A stretch of DNA of 64,000 nucleotides. It comes from Paraburkholderia flava (GTDB taxonomy: Bacteria > Pseudomonadota > Gammaproteobacteria > Burkholderiales > Burkholderiaceae). Position numbers and translations under genes: made by a program. Location: positions 124,001 through 188,000 of the forward strand of contig NZ_SMRO01000002.1 in the NCBI RefSeq assembly GCF_004359985.1. The letters are read 5' to 3'. The notes below the pieces were generated by a model. That model worked only from the letters and a program-made list of their open reading frames with translations. It was not told where the DNA came from and ran no database searches. Positions 1 to 10,299 of this stretch are shown one piece after another (position 1 is the first letter of the stretch; every line of letters begins with the position of its first letter).

Positions 1-892
1 CGAAGTACTTCTGGTTCGTCTGCATCGTGAGGATCAGGCATTCCTGCGGCACCTGCAGGAATTCGTCCTCGAAGCGGCACGGGTACACCACAGGCCATTC
101 GACCAGCGCCGTCACTTCGTCGAGCAGCGCGTCGGGCATCACGACCTGATCGTCGCCTGCGTGCGCGAGCAGCTGCGTACGGATGGTTTCCTTGCGATCG
201 TTGAAGCTCGCGACGACACGGCCTTTCTCGAGCAGCGTCTGTGCGTACGAATCCGCGTGCTGGATCGCGACGAATCCTTCGGACAGGAAGCGATGGCCGA
301 GCGTCGTATCCGCTGCGTCGATGCCGAGCGCGCTGACCGGCACGACGTGTTCGCCGTGCAGCACGGTGAGCCGTTGTGCGGGACGCACGAACTTGATGTC
401 GGTGCCGTCCGGGCGCTGGTACGTCATGGGCTTGGGGATCGGCAGCTTCGCCAGCGTTTCGTCGAGCGCGGCCTGCAGGCCGTCGGCGAGCGTTGCGCCC
501 GGCGCCGCGTAGCGCAGGAAAAACGCGTCGGCCTTGCCGTCCGATGCGCGTTCGAGATCGCTCACCGAGAAATCGGGGAAGCCGAGCGCCGCGAGTTTTT
601 TCGCGAGCGGGGCAGTGGGCTTGCCGTCGGCATCGAGTGCCACCGACACCGGCAGCACTTTTTCGCGCACGTGTTTTTCGGGCGCGACGGCGCGCACGTT
701 ACGGATCGTCACCGCGAGGCGGCGCGGCGTGGCGTAGCTGTCGAACGACGGTGTGCCTTCGATCAGATCGCGCGCGGCGAGGCGCTGCGCGATGCCTTTG
801 GCGAATTCGTCGCCGAGCAGTGCGAGTGCTTTCGGCGGCAGCTCTTCGGTCAACAGTTCGACGAGCAGGGTGGCGTGTTGGGCTTGAGTCAT
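1..892 (-). CDS. glyS: Glycyl-tRNA synthetase beta subunit, N-terminal part (cut by window edge)
   Basis: Catalytic partner of GlyQ in the alpha2-beta2 glycyl-tRNA synthetase of bacteria; charges tRNA-Gly in the cytoplasm. About 297 codons are visible, reading from ATG at 892 leftwards off the window. The start [20 protein letters not shown] contains the [12 protein letters not shown] block that opens GlyS proteins, and no stop is met. It begins 15 bp after the glyQ stop, so the two subunits are co-transcribed and made in balanced amounts. The C-terminal anticodon-binding part lies outside the window. Family assignment is secure. Confidence 0.95.
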   Translation of the reverse strand, partial: MTQAQHATLLVELLTEELPPKALALLGDEFAKGIAQRLAARDLIEGTPSFDSYATPRRLAVTIRNVRAVAPEKHVREKVLPVSVALDADGKPTAPLAKKLAALGFPDFSVSDLERASDGKADAFFLRYAAPGATLADGLQAALDETLAKLPIPKPMTYQRPDGTDIKFVRPAQRLTVLHGEHVVPVSALGIDAADTTLGHRFLSEGFVAIQHADSYAQTLLEKGRVVASFNDRKETIRTQLLAHAGDDQVVMPDALLDEVTALVEWPVVYPCRFEDEFLQVPQECLILTMQTNQKYF

Positions 893-907
893 TTTTTCGA
901 GGTCTCG

Positions 908-1915
908 TCAGTCCGGGTCGATCTTGCGTTCGACCTTCAGCGGCGGCGCCCATGCGGGCATCGCGGCGTCCTGTTCGTCGGTGGTGAGGCCGGGCACGCC
1001 GTGCACCGGATTGCCGAGCATCGGGAAGCCGAGCTTCTCGCGCGAGTCGTAGTACGCCTGCGCAACGAGACGCGACAGCGCGCGAATGCGGCCGATGTAC
1101 GCGGCCCGCTCGGTCACGGAAATCGCGCCGCGCGCGTCGAGCAGGTTGAACGTGTGGCCGGCTTTCAGCACGAGTTCGTACGCGGGCAGCGCGAGCTGCG
1201 TATCGATCATCCGCTTCGCTTCGGCTTCGTAGTTGCCGAAGGCCGCGAACAGCAGATCGACGTTCGCGTGTTCGAAGTTGTACGTGGACTGCTCGACTTC
1301 GTTCTGGTGATACACGTCGCCATACGACAGACGACGCATTTCCGGACCGTTCGGCCCTTGCTCTTCCCACTCGGTCCACGTGAGGTCGTACACGTTCTCG
1401 ACCTTCTGCAGATACATCGCGAGACGTTCGAGCCCGTAGGTGATCTCGCCGAGCACCGGCTTGCACTGCAGCCCGCCGACTTCCTGGAAGTACGTGAACT
1501 GCGTCACTTCCATGCCGTTCAGCCAGACTTCCCAGCCGAGGCCCCACGCGCCGAGCGTCGGATTTTCCCAGTCGTCCTCGACGAAGCGCACGTCGTTCTG
1601 CTTCAGATCGAAGCCGAGTGCTTCGAGCGAGCCGAGGTACAGGTCGAGGATGTTTTCCGGTGCCGGCTTGAGTACGACCTGGTACTGGTAGTAGTGCTGC
1701 AGGCGGTTCGGGTTTTCGCCGTAGCGGCCATCCTTCGGACGACGCGACGGTTGCACGTACGCGGCGCGCCACGGCTCGGGGCCGATCGCGCGCAGGAACG
1801 TGTGGACGTGGGACGTACCCGCGCCGACTTCCATGTCGATCGGTTGCAGGAGCGCGCAGCCCTGTTTGTCCCAATAGGATTGCAGCGTCAGGATGATTTG
1901 CTGAAACGTGAGCAT
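908..1915 (-). CDS. glyQ: Glycyl-tRNA synthetase alpha subunit
   Basis: Class II aminoacyl-tRNA synthetase subunit that holds the ATP/glycine active site and works with GlyS. The protein is 335 aa and starts [20 protein letters not shown], the usual GlyQ beginning, followed by the conserved [23 protein letters not shown] core. I chose ATG 1915 because GAAAGG lies about 8 nt upstream and family similarity begins exactly there. The frame is open for 61 more codons upstream, but that extension has no family similarity. It lies 151 bp downstream of lnt and 15 bp upstream of glyS. Confidence 0.96.
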   Translation of the reverse strand: MLTFQQIILTLQSYWDKQGCALLQPIDMEVGAGTSHVHTFLRAIGPEPWRAAYVQPSRRPKDGRYGENPNRLQHYYQYQVVLKPAPENILDLYLGSLEALGFDLKQNDVRFVEDDWENPTLGAWGLGWEVWLNGMEVTQFTYFQEVGGLQCKPVLGEITYGLERLAMYLQKVENVYDLTWTEWEEQGPNGPEMRRLSYGDVYHQNEVEQSTYNFEHANVDLLFAAFGNYEAEAKRMIDTQLALPAYELVLKAGHTFNLLDARGAISVTERAAYIGRIRALSRLVAQAYYDSREKLGFPMLGNPVHGVPGLTTDEQDAAMPAWAPPLKVERKIDPD

Positions 1916-2066
1916 GAAGTGCCTTTCAGGCAGGTCGCGGCACGCAGCGCGGTAGCCGCGTGGCCTCAAGCCAGCGGCAACCGGCCGGTTGCGCGGCCCA
2001 GGTGCTAAAACGTTGAATTTTACCGGATTGACGGTGGCTTGAGACTTTCGTGCGGCCTGGCGTGAA

Positions 2067-3758
2067 TCAGGCGTCGCGTTTGCGACTGCCTTTGCCATTC
2101 CTGCGCCCCGGACCGAACGCGAAACCGAAGGCGAGCAGCAGCAGCGACACGGCGAGCACCGTGTTGTTGCCGCTCGTCACGTACGGCGTGTTGCCGGACA
2201 TCCCCTGGACGGTTGTCTCCAGCGTGCCGATCGTGAACGGCTTGAGCCGGCCGGTGATATTGCCGTGCGCGTCGATTGCAGCGGTCGTGCCGGTGTTCGT
2301 CGCACGTAGCATCGGGCGGCCGGTTTCCAGCGAGCGCATCCGCGCGATCTGCAGATGCTGGTCGAGCGCGATCGTGTCGCCGAACCAGCCGAGGTTCGTC
2401 GAGTTGATCAGCACGCCGGCCTGCGTCGTGTTTTCGCGGATCGAGCGCGCGATCTCCTCGCCGAAGATGTCCTCGTAGCAGACGTTGACCGCAATCGCCT
2501 GGTTGTGGACGAAGAACGGCTTTTGCACCGGCGCGCCGCGCGCGAGATCGCCGAGCGGTATGTTCATCATCTGCACGAACCAGTGGAAGCCGTACGGCAC
2601 GAATTCGCCGAACGGCACGAGGTGATGTTTGTCGTAGCGGTAGATCTCGCTCGAGCCCGGCGTCACGCCGAACAGGCTGTTCGTGAAATCGGTGAGACGG
2701 CCGTCCTTCGTCACGGTGCTGCCGAATGCGCCGAACAGGATCGATGTCTTCGTCGAGTCGGCGAAGTTGCGCACCGCAAGGCCGAAGCGCTCGGGCAGTT
2801 CCTGCGCGAAGACAGGAATCGCGGTTTCCGGTGTGACGACGAGGTCGGCGGGTTTTGCGGTGATCAGTTGCTGGTATTCGTCGATCTCGGTGAGGATCGT
2901 CGCCTTGTCGTACTTCATCTCCTGCTTCACGTTGCCTTGCAGGAGACGCACGGTGAGCGGCGCGTTCGCAGGTGTCGTCCATGCGACGAAGCGCAGCAGC
3001 AGACCTGCTGCGATCAGCGCGACGGCGACGCCGCCGGGCACGATCGCGCGGGACTTTGCATTGCCTGCTGACGCAGCACCGACACGCGACTCGCGTGCGC
3101 GCACCCACGCCTGCACGATCAGCGCAGCGACGAGCGCGAGCACCCAGCCGACGCCATACACGCCCGCAATCGGCGCAAAGCCACTAAGCGGCCCATCGAC
3201 CTGCGCATAACCGCTCGCGAGCCACGGAAAACCGGTGAACACCGTGCCGCGCAGCCACTCGCCGAGCGCCCACGCGCTCGCGAAAGCGAACGCGCCGTGC
3301 CATGTCGGCGAGAACGGTCGATCGTCGAGTGCGCCGTTGCGTGCATGCCCCGCGCAGAACGACCAGATGCCCGCCGCGAACGCCGGATAGACCGCCAGAT
3401 ATAGCGAGAACAGCGCGACGGCGGCGCCCGCGAGCAGTGCGGACATGCCGCCGTACACATGCATGCTGACGTACAGCCACCATACGCCGGTCACGAAGTT
3501 GCCGAAGCCGAACGCGCCGCCGGTCAGCGCGGCACTTCGCCAGCCGGTCGTGCGCGTGAGCCACGCGAACAGGAACGCGAACAGCACGAGTTCGAGCCAG
3601 CCGCCATGCGGCGTCGGTGCGAACGACAGCGTATTCGCGGCGCCCGCGACAAATGCCGCGAGATAGTGCCAGCGGGGCAGCACGCGGCGCGTGCGCGCGG
3701 CGGTTGCCGCGTCGGGCGTTGCGGCGGAGCGCAGACGGGAAGAGATCGGGTCGGCCAT
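2067..3758 (-). CDS. lnt: Apolipoprotein N-acyltransferase
   Basis: Inner-membrane enzyme that transfers a third acyl chain from phospholipid to the N-terminal cysteine of lipoproteins, the last step of lipoprotein maturation. The protein is 563 aa, somewhat longer than E. coli Lnt (512 aa). The first ~260 residues are a run of hydrophobic membrane segments, followed by a periplasmic nitrilase-type domain. The catalytic triad is visible: E311 in [12 protein letters not shown]377 in [14 protein letters not shown] and C427 in [12 protein letters not shown]. It follows corC by 65 bp in the same direction, the usual ybeY-corC-lnt order. Confidence 0.96.
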   Translation of the reverse strand: MADPISSRLRSAATPDAATAARTRRVLPRWHYLAAFVAGAANTLSFAPTPHGGWLELVLFAFLFAWLTRTTGWRSAALTGGAFGFGNFVTGVWWLYVSMHVYGGMSALLAGAAVALFSLYLAVYPAFAAGIWSFCAGHARNGALDDRPFSPTWHGAFAFASAWALGEWLRGTVFTGFPWLASGYAQVDGPLSGFAPIAGVYGVGWVLALVAALIVQAWVRARESRVGAASAGNAKSRAIVPGGVAVALIAAGLLLRFVAWTTPANAPLTVRLLQGNVKQEMKYDKATILTEIDEYQQLITAKPADLVVTPETAIPVFAQELPERFGLAVRNFADSTKTSILFGAFGSTVTKDGRLTDFTNSLFGVTPGSSEIYRYDKHHLVPFGEFVPYGFHWFVQMMNIPLGDLARGAPVQKPFFVHNQAIAVNVCYEDIFGEEIARSIRENTTQAGVLINSTNLGWFGDTIALDQHLQIARMRSLETGRPMLRATNTGTTAAIDAHGNITGRLKPFTIGTLETTVQGMSGNTPYVTSGNNTVLAVSLLLLAFGFAFGPGRRNGKGSRKRDA

Positions 3759-3823
3759 CGTTGCGCGGTCGGCGGGAGGTGAGAAGGGCTTGTTTTTAAA
3801 AACTTGAAAGCGCGGCGGCGCGC

Positions 3824-4717
3824 TCAGGTCTGTACGTGTTGCGCGTCGCGTTCGCGCTGGCCCGCCATCGGATCGTGGCGCACCAGCAGCACGTGAATCT
3901 GGCGTGCATCGCCGCGCAGGATTTCGAAGATCAGATCGTCGAGCCGGACCTTCTCGCCGCGATGCGGCACCCGGCCGAAGTGATGCGTGACGAGACCGCC
4001 GATCGTGTCGACTTCCTCGTCCGAATAGTGCGTGCCGAACGCTTCGTTGAACTGCTCGATCTCGGTCAGCGCACGCACGCGGAAACGGCCGTCCGGCGAT
4101 GCGATGATGTTGCCGCTTTCTTCGTCGAAATCGTATTCGTCCTCGATGTCGCCGACGATCTGTTCGAGCACGTCCTCGATCGTGATGAGGCCTGCCACGC
4201 CGCCATATTCATCGACGACGATCGCGATGTGATTGTGGTTCACGCGGAAGTCATGCAGCAGCACGTTCAGGCGCTTCGATTCGGGGATGAACACGGCGGG
4301 GCGCAGCATGCCGCGTACATCGAATTCTTCTTCGGCGTAGTAGCGCAGCAGGTCTTTCGCGAGCAGCACGCCGATCACGTTGTCGCGATTGCCTTCGTAC
4401 ACGGGGTAGCGCGAGTGCGCCTTGTCGAGCACGTAGGGAATGAATTCGTCCGGGGTTTCGGCGATGTTGATCGCGTCCATCTGCGCGCGCGGAATCATGA
4501 TGTCGCGTGCGCACAGTTCGGAAACCTGGAATACCCCCTCGATCATCGACAGCGAGTCTGCGTCGATCAGGTTGCGCTCATGCGCATCCTGCAGGATTTC
4601 GAGGAGTTCGCCGCGAGAGTCGGGTTCGGGCGAGATGAAGTCGGTCAGTCGCTCGAGCAGCGAGCGCTTTTCCTGGGGTTTGTCGGTAGAGCGTCGACTG
4701 GGATAGGTGTCGTTCAT
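3824..4717 (-). CDS. corC: CorC/HlyC-family CBS-domain protein
   Basis: Cytoplasmic protein linked to magnesium/cobalt efflux and ion homeostasis; its exact biochemical role is unsettled. It is 297 aa. An N-terminal linker leads to two CBS domains at roughly residues 66-190 (ARDIMIPRAQMDAI, then IVVDEYGGVAGLITIEDVLEQIVGDIEDEYD). A C-terminal CorC_HlyC domain carries DTIGGLVTHHFGRVPHRGE. It has no membrane segments, unlike the longer CNNM-type relatives. It sits between chaC and lnt in the ybeY-lnt cluster. The start ATG 4717 gives the normal family length. Confidence 0.93.
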   Translation of the reverse strand: MNDTYPSRRSTDKPQEKRSLLERLTDFISPEPDSRGELLEILQDAHERNLIDADSLSMIEGVFQVSELCARDIMIPRAQMDAINIAETPDEFIPYVLDKAHSRYPVYEGNRDNVIGVLLAKDLLRYYAEEEFDVRGMLRPAVFIPESKRLNVLLHDFRVNHNHIAIVVDEYGGVAGLITIEDVLEQIVGDIEDEYDFDEESGNIIASPDGRFRVRALTEIEQFNEAFGTHYSDEEVDTIGGLVTHHFGRVPHRGEKVRLDDLIFEILRGDARQIHVLLVRHDPMAGQRERDAQHVQT

Positions 4718-4929
4718 GGTGGGGCGCCCGGCCAGACTGGGCGCGCTGTTTCAGAGCACTAAGGATAACATCGCCCATATGGCGGCACCGTGTACCGGCT
4801 GTGCGGGCGGTAGCGGCGACCGGGGGCGGCGGCGGTTACGTCCATCCTAACTGATCGACGTGAAAACGTGCAGCGGAGAAAAACACCTGGCTTGGCGGTC
4901 TGCTGTGCCCGCGATGTGTCTGGATGCGT

Positions 4930-5595
4930 CTACCGGCAGCGCTCGAGCAGCGCTTCGAGCGACCGGTCCGGCATGCCGCTTTCGCGCAGCGCCGCGACGG
5001 TGCGGCTCACGTAATCGAGTGTCGTGCCATAACGGCCGTGTGCGCAGCCGAACACGGCCCGCACGACGTCGTCGGTCAGCTTGCCGGTGTAGGTCGCGAC
5101 GTCGCGACGCATCACGAATGCGAGCGCCGCGATGCGCCGGCCGTCGGCGAGTACGCACGGCAGCCACGCCGGCCGGTACGAGCCCATCGCCATTTCGCGG
5201 CGCCACAGCGCTTCCAGATGCGGCATCGCGCCTTGTGCGGCGAGCCGGAACGCGATGCCGCTGCACGAGCCGCCGCGATCGAGCGCGAGCACGAGGCCCG
5301 GTTGCTCGGGCGTGCCGCGATTCACACGCGACCACAGATACAGCCCGCGATGGTAGCCGTGCACGCGCGAGCGCATCGCTTCGGCGGTTGGCAGGCCGGG
5401 ATTCCAGATCAGCGAGCCATAGCCGAAGAGCCACAGGTCAGTCGTGCGATCCCAGTCGCACAGCGTGTGTTCGAGCGACGCGTGCAACTCCTCGTCCGTC
5501 AGCAGCCGCGACACGCCGAGCGACGGCGGATAGCACGGACCAGCGGGCTGGTCTGGAGCAATCGGGGCGGCAGGTCGAGGAGTGCGGGCGTTCAC
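4930..5595 (-). CDS. chaC: ChaC-type glutathione-specific gamma-glutamylcyclotransferase
   Basis: Predicted to cleave glutathione to 5-oxoproline and Cys-Gly in the cytoplasm. It is 221 aa with the substrate-loop signature FGYGSLIWNPG (Y59-W64) near the N-terminus and a candidate catalytic glutamate E134 in WRREMAMGSY; both fit ChaC. A proline-rich N-terminal tail of about 50 residues precedes the domain. It lies between ybeY and corC on the same strand (90 bp after ybeY, 212 bp before corC). That is an unusual insertion into an otherwise standard gene order. Family is clear; enzymatic specificity is inferred. Confidence 0.87.
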   Translation of the reverse strand: MNARTPRPAAPIAPDQPAGPCYPPSLGVSRLLTDEELHASLEHTLCDWDRTTDLWLFGYGSLIWNPGLPTAEAMRSRVHGYHRGLYLWSRVNRGTPEQPGLVLALDRGGSCSGIAFRLAAQGAMPHLEALWRREMAMGSYRPAWLPCVLADGRRIAALAFVMRRDVATYTGKLTDDVVRAVFGCAHGRYGTTLDYVSRTVAALRESGMPDRSLEALLERCR

Positions 5596-5685
5596 GGCGC
5601 GGGCGTTCGATAACGGAAGATGACGGAACCGGTGCAGATTAACGCGGATCGCGATCGGGCATCGGTGTCGGTGCGGGCATCGGCA

Positions 5686-6147
5686 TCAACGGTAAGGATC
5701 CGGAAAGCCGAGCTGCGCGAGGATGTCGGTTTCGATCGCTTCCATTTCCTGCGCTTCGTCTTCGGCCTCGTGATCGTAGCCCTGCGCATGCAGCGCGCCG
5801 TGCACGATCAGATGTGCATAGTGCGCGGCGAGCGGCTTCTTCTGCTCGGCGGCTTCGCGTTCGACCACCGGACAGCACAGGATCAGATCGCCCGTCACCG
5901 GATCGTCTTCCGACTCCGCGTACGCGAAGGTGAGCACATTCGTCGCGTAATCCTTGCCGCGATACGTGCGGTTCAGCGTGCGGCCTTCGTCCGCATCGAC
6001 GAACCGCACGGTCAGCTCCGCGTCCGCGAACAGCGCGGCCTTCAACCAGGTGGCGACGGTCGCGCGCGGCAGGATCTGCTTGTGCGCCGGAAACGATTTT
6101 GCGGCAGGGAACTGCAGATTCAGCGTGAGTTTCGGCGCGCGGGTCAT
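5686..6147 (-). CDS. ybeY: Endoribonuclease YbeY (rRNA maturation)
   Basis: Zinc-dependent single-strand endoribonuclease needed for 16S rRNA 3'-end maturation and late-stage 70S quality control. It is 153 aa. The metal-binding signature [11 protein letters not shown] is present with its three histidines (H116, H120, H126), and the upstream strand TNVLTFAY matches the family. The start ATG 6147 lies 15 bp after the phoH stop, so the two are translationally close, as usual for the phoH-ybeY pair. Confidence 0.95.
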   Translation of the reverse strand: MTRAPKLTLNLQFPAAKSFPAHKQILPRATVATWLKAALFADAELTVRFVDADEGRTLNRTYRGKDYATNVLTFAYAESEDDPVTGDLILCCPVVEREAAEQKKPLAAHYAHLIVHGALHAQGYDHEAEDEAQEMEAIETDILAQLGFPDPYR

Positions 6148-6162
6148 TGGGGGCGCGAGGGC

Positions 6163-7269
6163 TCAGCGCGCGTCCGGCGCGCCGTCTTTGTTCGAATGCG
6201 CATCGTAAGCCTCGACGATCCGCGCGACCAGCGGATGCCGCACCACGTCCGCGCTCGTGAAGCGCGTGAGCGCGATGCCGCGTACATCCGACAGCACCTG
6301 CTGCGCCTCGATGAGCCCGCTCTTGTGGCCGCGCGGCAAATCGATCTGCGTGGTGTCGCCGGTGACGACCGCCTTCGAGCCGAAGCCTATCCGCGTGAGG
6401 AACATCTTCATCTGTTCGGGCGTGGTGTTCTGCGCCTCGTCGAGGATGATGAACGCGTGATTCAGCGTGCGGCCGCGCATGTACGCGAGCGGTGCGATTT
6501 CGATCATCTGCCGCTCGAACATCTTCGCGGTCTTGTCGAAGCCGAGCAGGTCGTACAGCGCGTCGTACAGTGGTCGCAGGTACGGATCGACCTTCTGCGC
6601 GAGATCGCCGGGCAGGAAGCCGAGGCGTTCGCCGGCTTCGACAGCCGGACGCGTCAGCACGATGCGCTTCACCTGGTCACGTTCGAGCGCGTCGACCGCG
6701 CAGGCGACCGCGAGGTACGTCTTGCCCGTGCCTGCCGGACCGACGCCGAACGTCACGTCGTGCGCGACGATCTGCTTCAGGTATTCGCGCTGCACGGGCG
6801 TGCGGCCGCGCAGATCCGCGCGTCGCGTGTAGAGCTTCGGACCGAGTTCGTCGCCGTCCGCATCGTCGCCGCTGCGCGCCGGTTCGTCGAACGGATGATC
6901 AGGGTCGCCGGAGAAACGCGGATCGCGGGTGTCGCGTGTATCGCCGTCGACGCCGTTGCGTGCGGCGGCCTTGCGATGGGCGGGACTGTGGCTTGTCGAG
7001 TGGCGCGCTTCGACCAGGGCGAGCTGGATGTCGTCGAGGGACAGCGGTTTGTGCGCGTTGCTGTAGAAGTCTTCGAGTGCGGTCAGCGCGACTTTTGCGC
7101 CGCGGCCGCGAATCGTCATCCGGTGGCCGCGACGCTGGATCGTCACATCGAGCGCCTGCTCGATCTGCCGCAGGTTTTCGTCGAGCGGTCCGCAGAGATT
7201 GGCGAGCCGTGCGTTGTCGTCGCGCGGAGCGGTGAACTCCAGATGCGACTGGGTGGTCTTCGAGGCGAT
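6163..7269 (-). CDS. phoH: PhoH-family ATPase (YbeZ type), probable AUC start
   Basis: Cytoplasmic P-loop ATPase that partners YbeY in rRNA processing. The ATPase core has Walker [12 protein letters not shown] and Walker [10 protein letters not shown]. The first conventional start is GTG at 7146, giving 327 aa, but this cuts off a conserved segment ([20 protein letters not shown]) matching the start of E. coli YbeZ. The frame is open upstream, yet no ATG, GTG or TTG occurs there. A perfect AGGAG (7275-7279) stands 5 nt before an AUC codon at 7267-7269, giving 368 aa and a 25-bp gap to miaB. Family is certain; the AUC start is inferred. Confidence 0.85.
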   Translation of the reverse strand: MASKTTQSHLEFTAPRDDNARLANLCGPLDENLRQIEQALDVTIQRRGHRMTIRGRGAKVALTALEDFYSNAHKPLSLDDIQLALVEARHSTSHSPAHRKAAARNGVDGDTRDTRDPRFSGDPDHPFDEPARSGDDADGDELGPKLYTRRADLRGRTPVQREYLKQIVAHDVTFGVGPAGTGKTYLAVACAVDALERDQVKRIVLTRPAVEAGERLGFLPGDLAQKVDPYLRPLYDALYDLLGFDKTAKMFERQMIEIAPLAYMRGRTLNHAFIILDEAQNTTPEQMKMFLTRIGFGSKAVVTGDTTQIDLPRGHKSGLIEAQQVLSDVRGIALTRFTSADVVRHPLVARIVEAYDAHSNKDGAPDAR

Positions 7270-7294
7270 GATCGCTCCTGTGCCTGGTGGGTGC

Positions 7295-8668
7295 CTAGTG
7301 TGTATTTGCAGGCGCGGCGTCGTGCAGCAGCACGAGTTCGCCGCGCAGCGAATGCGGGTACGCGAGGACGATTTTCACGTCGACCATCTGACCGATCAAT
7401 CGCGCATGCGATGCGACCGGCGCCGGGAAATTCACCACACGGTTATTTTCAGTACGGCCCGCGAGTTCGTTCGGGTCCTTGCGCGCCGGGCGCTCGACCA
7501 GAATCCGCTCGATCTTGCCGACCATCGCTTCGCTGATGCGCGCGACGTTTTCCTCGATGGTGGCCTGCAGATGTTGCAGACGTTTGAGCTTCACTTCGCG
7601 CGGCGTGTCGTCGTGCAGGTTCGCGGCCGGCGTGCCGGGACGCGGGCTGTAGATGAACGAGAAGCTCGTGTCGTAGCGCATGTCGTGCACGAGCGCCATC
7701 ATCTTGTCGAAGTCTTCTTCGGTCTCGCCGGGGAAGCCGACGATCATGTCGGTGGACAGCGACAGGTCCGGACGGATCGCGCGCAGCCGGCGAATCACCG
7801 ACTTGTACTCGAGCACCGTGTAGCCGCGCTTCATCGCCATCAGGATGCGATCGGAGCCGTGCTGCACCGGCAGATGCAGGTGGTTCACGAGCTTCGGCAC
7901 CTTCGCGTACGTGTCGATCAAACGCTGCGTGAATTCCTTCGGATGCGACGTCGTGTAGCGGATGCGCTCGATGCCGGGCACTTCTGCGACGTATTCGATC
8001 AGCGTCGCGAAATCGGCGATCTCGGGCGAGTGTTGCGTGACCGCGCCGCGATAGGCGTTCACGTTCTGGCCGAGCAGCGTGACTTCGCGCACGCCCTGGT
8101 CGGCGAGACCGGCGATTTCGGTCAGCACGTCGTCGAGCGGGCGCGATACTTCTTCGCCGCGCGTGTACGGCACGACGCAGTAGCTGCAGTACTTGCTGCA
8201 GCCTTCCATGATCGACACGAACGCGCTTGGACCATCGACGCGCGCGGGCGGCAGATGGTCGAACTTCTCGATCTCGGGAAATGAAATGTCGACCTGCGGA
8301 CGGCCGCTCGCGCGGCGCTGGTCGATCATCTGCGGCAGACGGTGCAGGGTTTGCGGACCGAACACGAGGTCGACGTACGGCGCGCGCGCGACGATCGCCG
8401 CGCCTTCCTGGCTCGCGACGCAACCGCCGACGCCGATCAGCAGATTCGGGTTCGCTTCCTTCAGCTCGCGCACGCGGCCGAGATCGGAGAAGACCTTTTC
8501 CTGCGCCTTTTCGCGCACCGAGCAGGTGTTGAACAGAATGACGTCCGCGTCTTCCGGGGAGTCGGTCTTGACGAGGCCTTCAGCGGCGCCGAGTACGTCG
8601 ACCATCTTGTCGGAGTCGTACTCGTTCATCTGGCAGCCGAAGGTCTTTACATAAACTTTCTTGGTCAT
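7295..8668 (-). CDS. miaB: tRNA-2-methylthio-N6-dimethylallyladenosine synthase
   Basis: Radical-SAM methylthiotransferase that converts i6A37 to ms2i6A37 in tRNAs reading UNN codons. It is 457 aa. The N-terminal UPF0004 domain has cysteines C12, C49 and C83 for the auxiliary Fe-S cluster. The radical-SAM CxxxCxxC motif is C157, C161 and C164 in [18 protein letters not shown]. The C-terminus is a TRAM-type RNA-binding domain (about 380-445). It is first in the miaB-phoH-ybeY-corC-lnt block on the minus strand. Confidence 0.96.
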   Translation of the reverse strand: MTKKVYVKTFGCQMNEYDSDKMVDVLGAAEGLVKTDSPEDADVILFNTCSVREKAQEKVFSDLGRVRELKEANPNLLIGVGGCVASQEGAAIVARAPYVDLVFGPQTLHRLPQMIDQRRASGRPQVDISFPEIEKFDHLPPARVDGPSAFVSIMEGCSKYCSYCVVPYTRGEEVSRPLDDVLTEIAGLADQGVREVTLLGQNVNAYRGAVTQHSPEIADFATLIEYVAEVPGIERIRYTTSHPKEFTQRLIDTYAKVPKLVNHLHLPVQHGSDRILMAMKRGYTVLEYKSVIRRLRAIRPDLSLSTDMIVGFPGETEEDFDKMMALVHDMRYDTSFSFIYSPRPGTPAANLHDDTPREVKLKRLQHLQATIEENVARISEAMVGKIERILVERPARKDPNELAGRTENNRVVNFPAPVASHARLIGQMVDVKIVLAYPHSLRGELVLLHDAAPANTH

Positions 8669-8742
8669 CGAGATTCGCCGTTCGCAGTGGTTAACCTGGG
8701 GGCGTCTGCAATTTAAAAAACGGGTGAAAGAGGGGCTTGAAA

Positions 8743-8764
8743 CCCCGCAGACAGGGCTGCGGGG
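8743..8764 (-). terminator. Hairpin downstream of the LysR gene
   Basis: CCCCGCAG (8743-8750) and CTGCGGGG (8757-8764) form a perfect 8-bp GC-rich stem with a 6-nt loop. Read on the minus strand it follows the stop of the LysR gene by about 60 nt and is followed by TTTC and a pyrimidine-rich stretch, with TTTTTT about 30 nt further on. It probably ends LysR transcription before miaB. The missing tight U-tract makes it a weak intrinsic terminator. Confidence 0.5.
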
Positions 8765-8824
8765 TAAGGCTCGCGTGAATCCGCCATTATAGCCGCTCGA
8801 CGCGGCTGGTTCATGGCCTCGGGG

Positions 8825-9769
8825 TTACTTCAAGGCGCCCGGTTCGGGGCCGAGCAGCGCGTCCAGCTCGCCTGCGACCTGCGCGAAACGCTCGGCGAGG
8901 AAGTCGAGCAGCACGCGCACGCGCGGCGCCATGAAGCGGTTGCGGTGATACAGCGCGTGCAGCGGCGCGTCCGGATAGCGCCAGTCCGGCAGCAGCACGC
9001 GCAGCCCGTCGGCGCGCAGGTCCGCCTCGACGTCCCACATCGACTTGACCACGATCCCGTAGCCGCGCAACGCCCATTCGCGCGCGATTGCGCCGTCGTT
9101 GGTTTCGCGCGCGAGCTCAAGTGGGACGGTGTAATGCTGCACTTCGTCGCCGCGCGTGAAGCGCCATTCGGTGACCGGTCCCGACGACGTGGTCAGCACG
9201 ATGCAGCGAAAGCGCGCGAGGTCGGCAGGGTCTTTCGGCTCGCCATAGCGCGCAATGTATTCCGGCGACGCGCAGACCACGCGCCGGTTCGGCGCGAGCC
9301 GCTTCGCGACGAGCGAACTGTCCTGCGGCACGCCGAAGCGGATCGCGAGGTCGATGTCTTCCTGCACGAGATTCGACAGCGAATCGGACAGCGACAGCGC
9401 GAACGTGACTTCCGGATAGAGCAGGTTGAATTCGTCGAGCCAGTGCATCAGCAGGTTGCGGCCGAAATCGGACGTCGCCGAGATGCGCACCTTGCCGCGC
9501 ACGACGTTCTGGCCGGCCTGCAGTGCGGCTTCGGCGTCGTCGAGCGCCTGCAGCGCCTGCTGGCAGCAGTTCAGGTAGAGGCGGCCTTCGTCGGTGAGGC
9601 GTAGCTGGCGCGTGGTCCGCTCGAAAAGCCGTGTCTTCAGCTGCGTTTCGAGTTTTGCGAGCCGCGCACTGGCGGCGGCCGGCGTGAGCCCGAGCTTGCG
9701 GCCCGCCGCCGATAGACCACCCAGCTTCGCCGCCTCGACGAACAGGCGAATGTCGCCGAGATTGTCCAT
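8825..9769 (-). CDS. LysR-family transcriptional regulator
   Basis: DNA-binding regulator of 314 aa. Residues 1-60 form the LysR winged helix-turn-helix (FVEAAKLGGLSAAGRKLGLT, then ASARLAKLETQLKTRLFERTTR). Residues 90-300 form the two-lobed periplasmic-binding-protein-like effector domain. The sequence resembles the CrgA/DsdC-like branch common in Burkholderiaceae. It is divergent from the VOC protein and MFS exporter genes across a 117-bp gap, so these are its likely targets. The effector cannot be read from the sequence. Confidence 0.9.
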   Translation of the reverse strand: MDNLGDIRLFVEAAKLGGLSAAGRKLGLTPAAASARLAKLETQLKTRLFERTTRQLRLTDEGRLYLNCCQQALQALDDAEAALQAGQNVVRGKVRISATSDFGRNLLMHWLDEFNLLYPEVTFALSLSDSLSNLVQEDIDLAIRFGVPQDSSLVAKRLAPNRRVVCASPEYIARYGEPKDPADLARFRCIVLTTSSGPVTEWRFTRGDEVQHYTVPLELARETNDGAIAREWALRGYGIVVKSMWDVEADLRADGLRVLLPDWRYPDAPLHALYHRNRFMAPRVRVLLDFLAERFAQVAGELDALLGPEPGALK

Positions 9770-9886
9770 CGATTATTCCAAAGAATTTGAAAATGATTCA
9801 AATGCTACGCCAATTCTCCAATTGACGCGCCGCGGCGACAATGCGCGCATCCAGACGTCCTTCTGCCCTTCTGCGATACCAGCGCC

Positions 9887-10282
9887 ATGCATCTTGACCA
9901 TGCGACCGTCGTCACTCCCGATCTCGAACACGCTCGACGGTTTTTCGTCGACGTCGTCGGGCTCGTTGTGGGGGCGCGTCCGCCGTTCGGGATCGACGGG
10001 TACTGGCTGTACGCAGGCGAGCGGCCGGTGATTCATCTGGTCGACGCGACGGTGCCGGGTGCAGGCTCTGCTGCTGGACGCCCGGCGCCGCGTATCGATC
10101 ACGTCGCATTCCGGATCGACGGCCCCGACGAATGGCAGGCGCTGATTGCACGGCTCGCTGCCGCGCAGACGGTCTACCAGGTCGCGGAAGTGCCGCAGGC
10201 AGATGAATTGCAACTGTTCGTCGCGCTCGCGCCCGGCGTCGTCATCGAATTCGTGACGGCCCGGCGCCACACGCATCACTGA
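9887..10282 (+). CDS. VOC (glyoxalase/bleomycin-resistance) family protein
   Basis: Small metalloenzyme-fold protein of 131 aa with the vicinal-oxygen-chelate pattern: MHLDHATVVTPDLEHARRFF at the N-terminus and RIDHVAFRI in the second half. Metal-ligand candidates are H5 and the His of the second IDHVAF repeat, with a late Glu in VVIEFVTA. The C-terminus ends in a short His-rich tail. It is the first gene of a likely two-gene unit with the MFS exporter (17 bp downstream). Substrate is unknown; a dioxygenase, lyase or drug-binding role is possible. Confidence 0.78.
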   Translation: MHLDHATVVTPDLEHARRFFVDVVGLVVGARPPFGIDGYWLYAGERPVIHLVDATVPGAGSAAGRPAPRIDHVAFRIDGPDEWQALIARLAAAQTVYQVAEVPQADELQLFVALAPGVVIEFVTARRHTHH

Positions 10283-10299
10283 AAAAACGGAGAGCTTCC

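Noticed and set aside
161..2008. Long plus-strand open frame (615 codons) across glyS/glyQ/lnt
   Set aside because: It is antisense to three clear housekeeping genes; its Arg/His/Val-rich composition is typical of a mirror frame in GC-rich DNA.
1916..2098. N-terminal extension of glyQ to ATG 2098
   Set aside because: It would overlap the lnt gene end and has no family similarity; the Shine-Dalgarno supports ATG 1915.
5620..7536. 638-codon plus-strand frame over ybeY, phoH and the end of miaB
   Set aside because: Antisense shadow of well-identified genes with no domain or ribosome-binding site.
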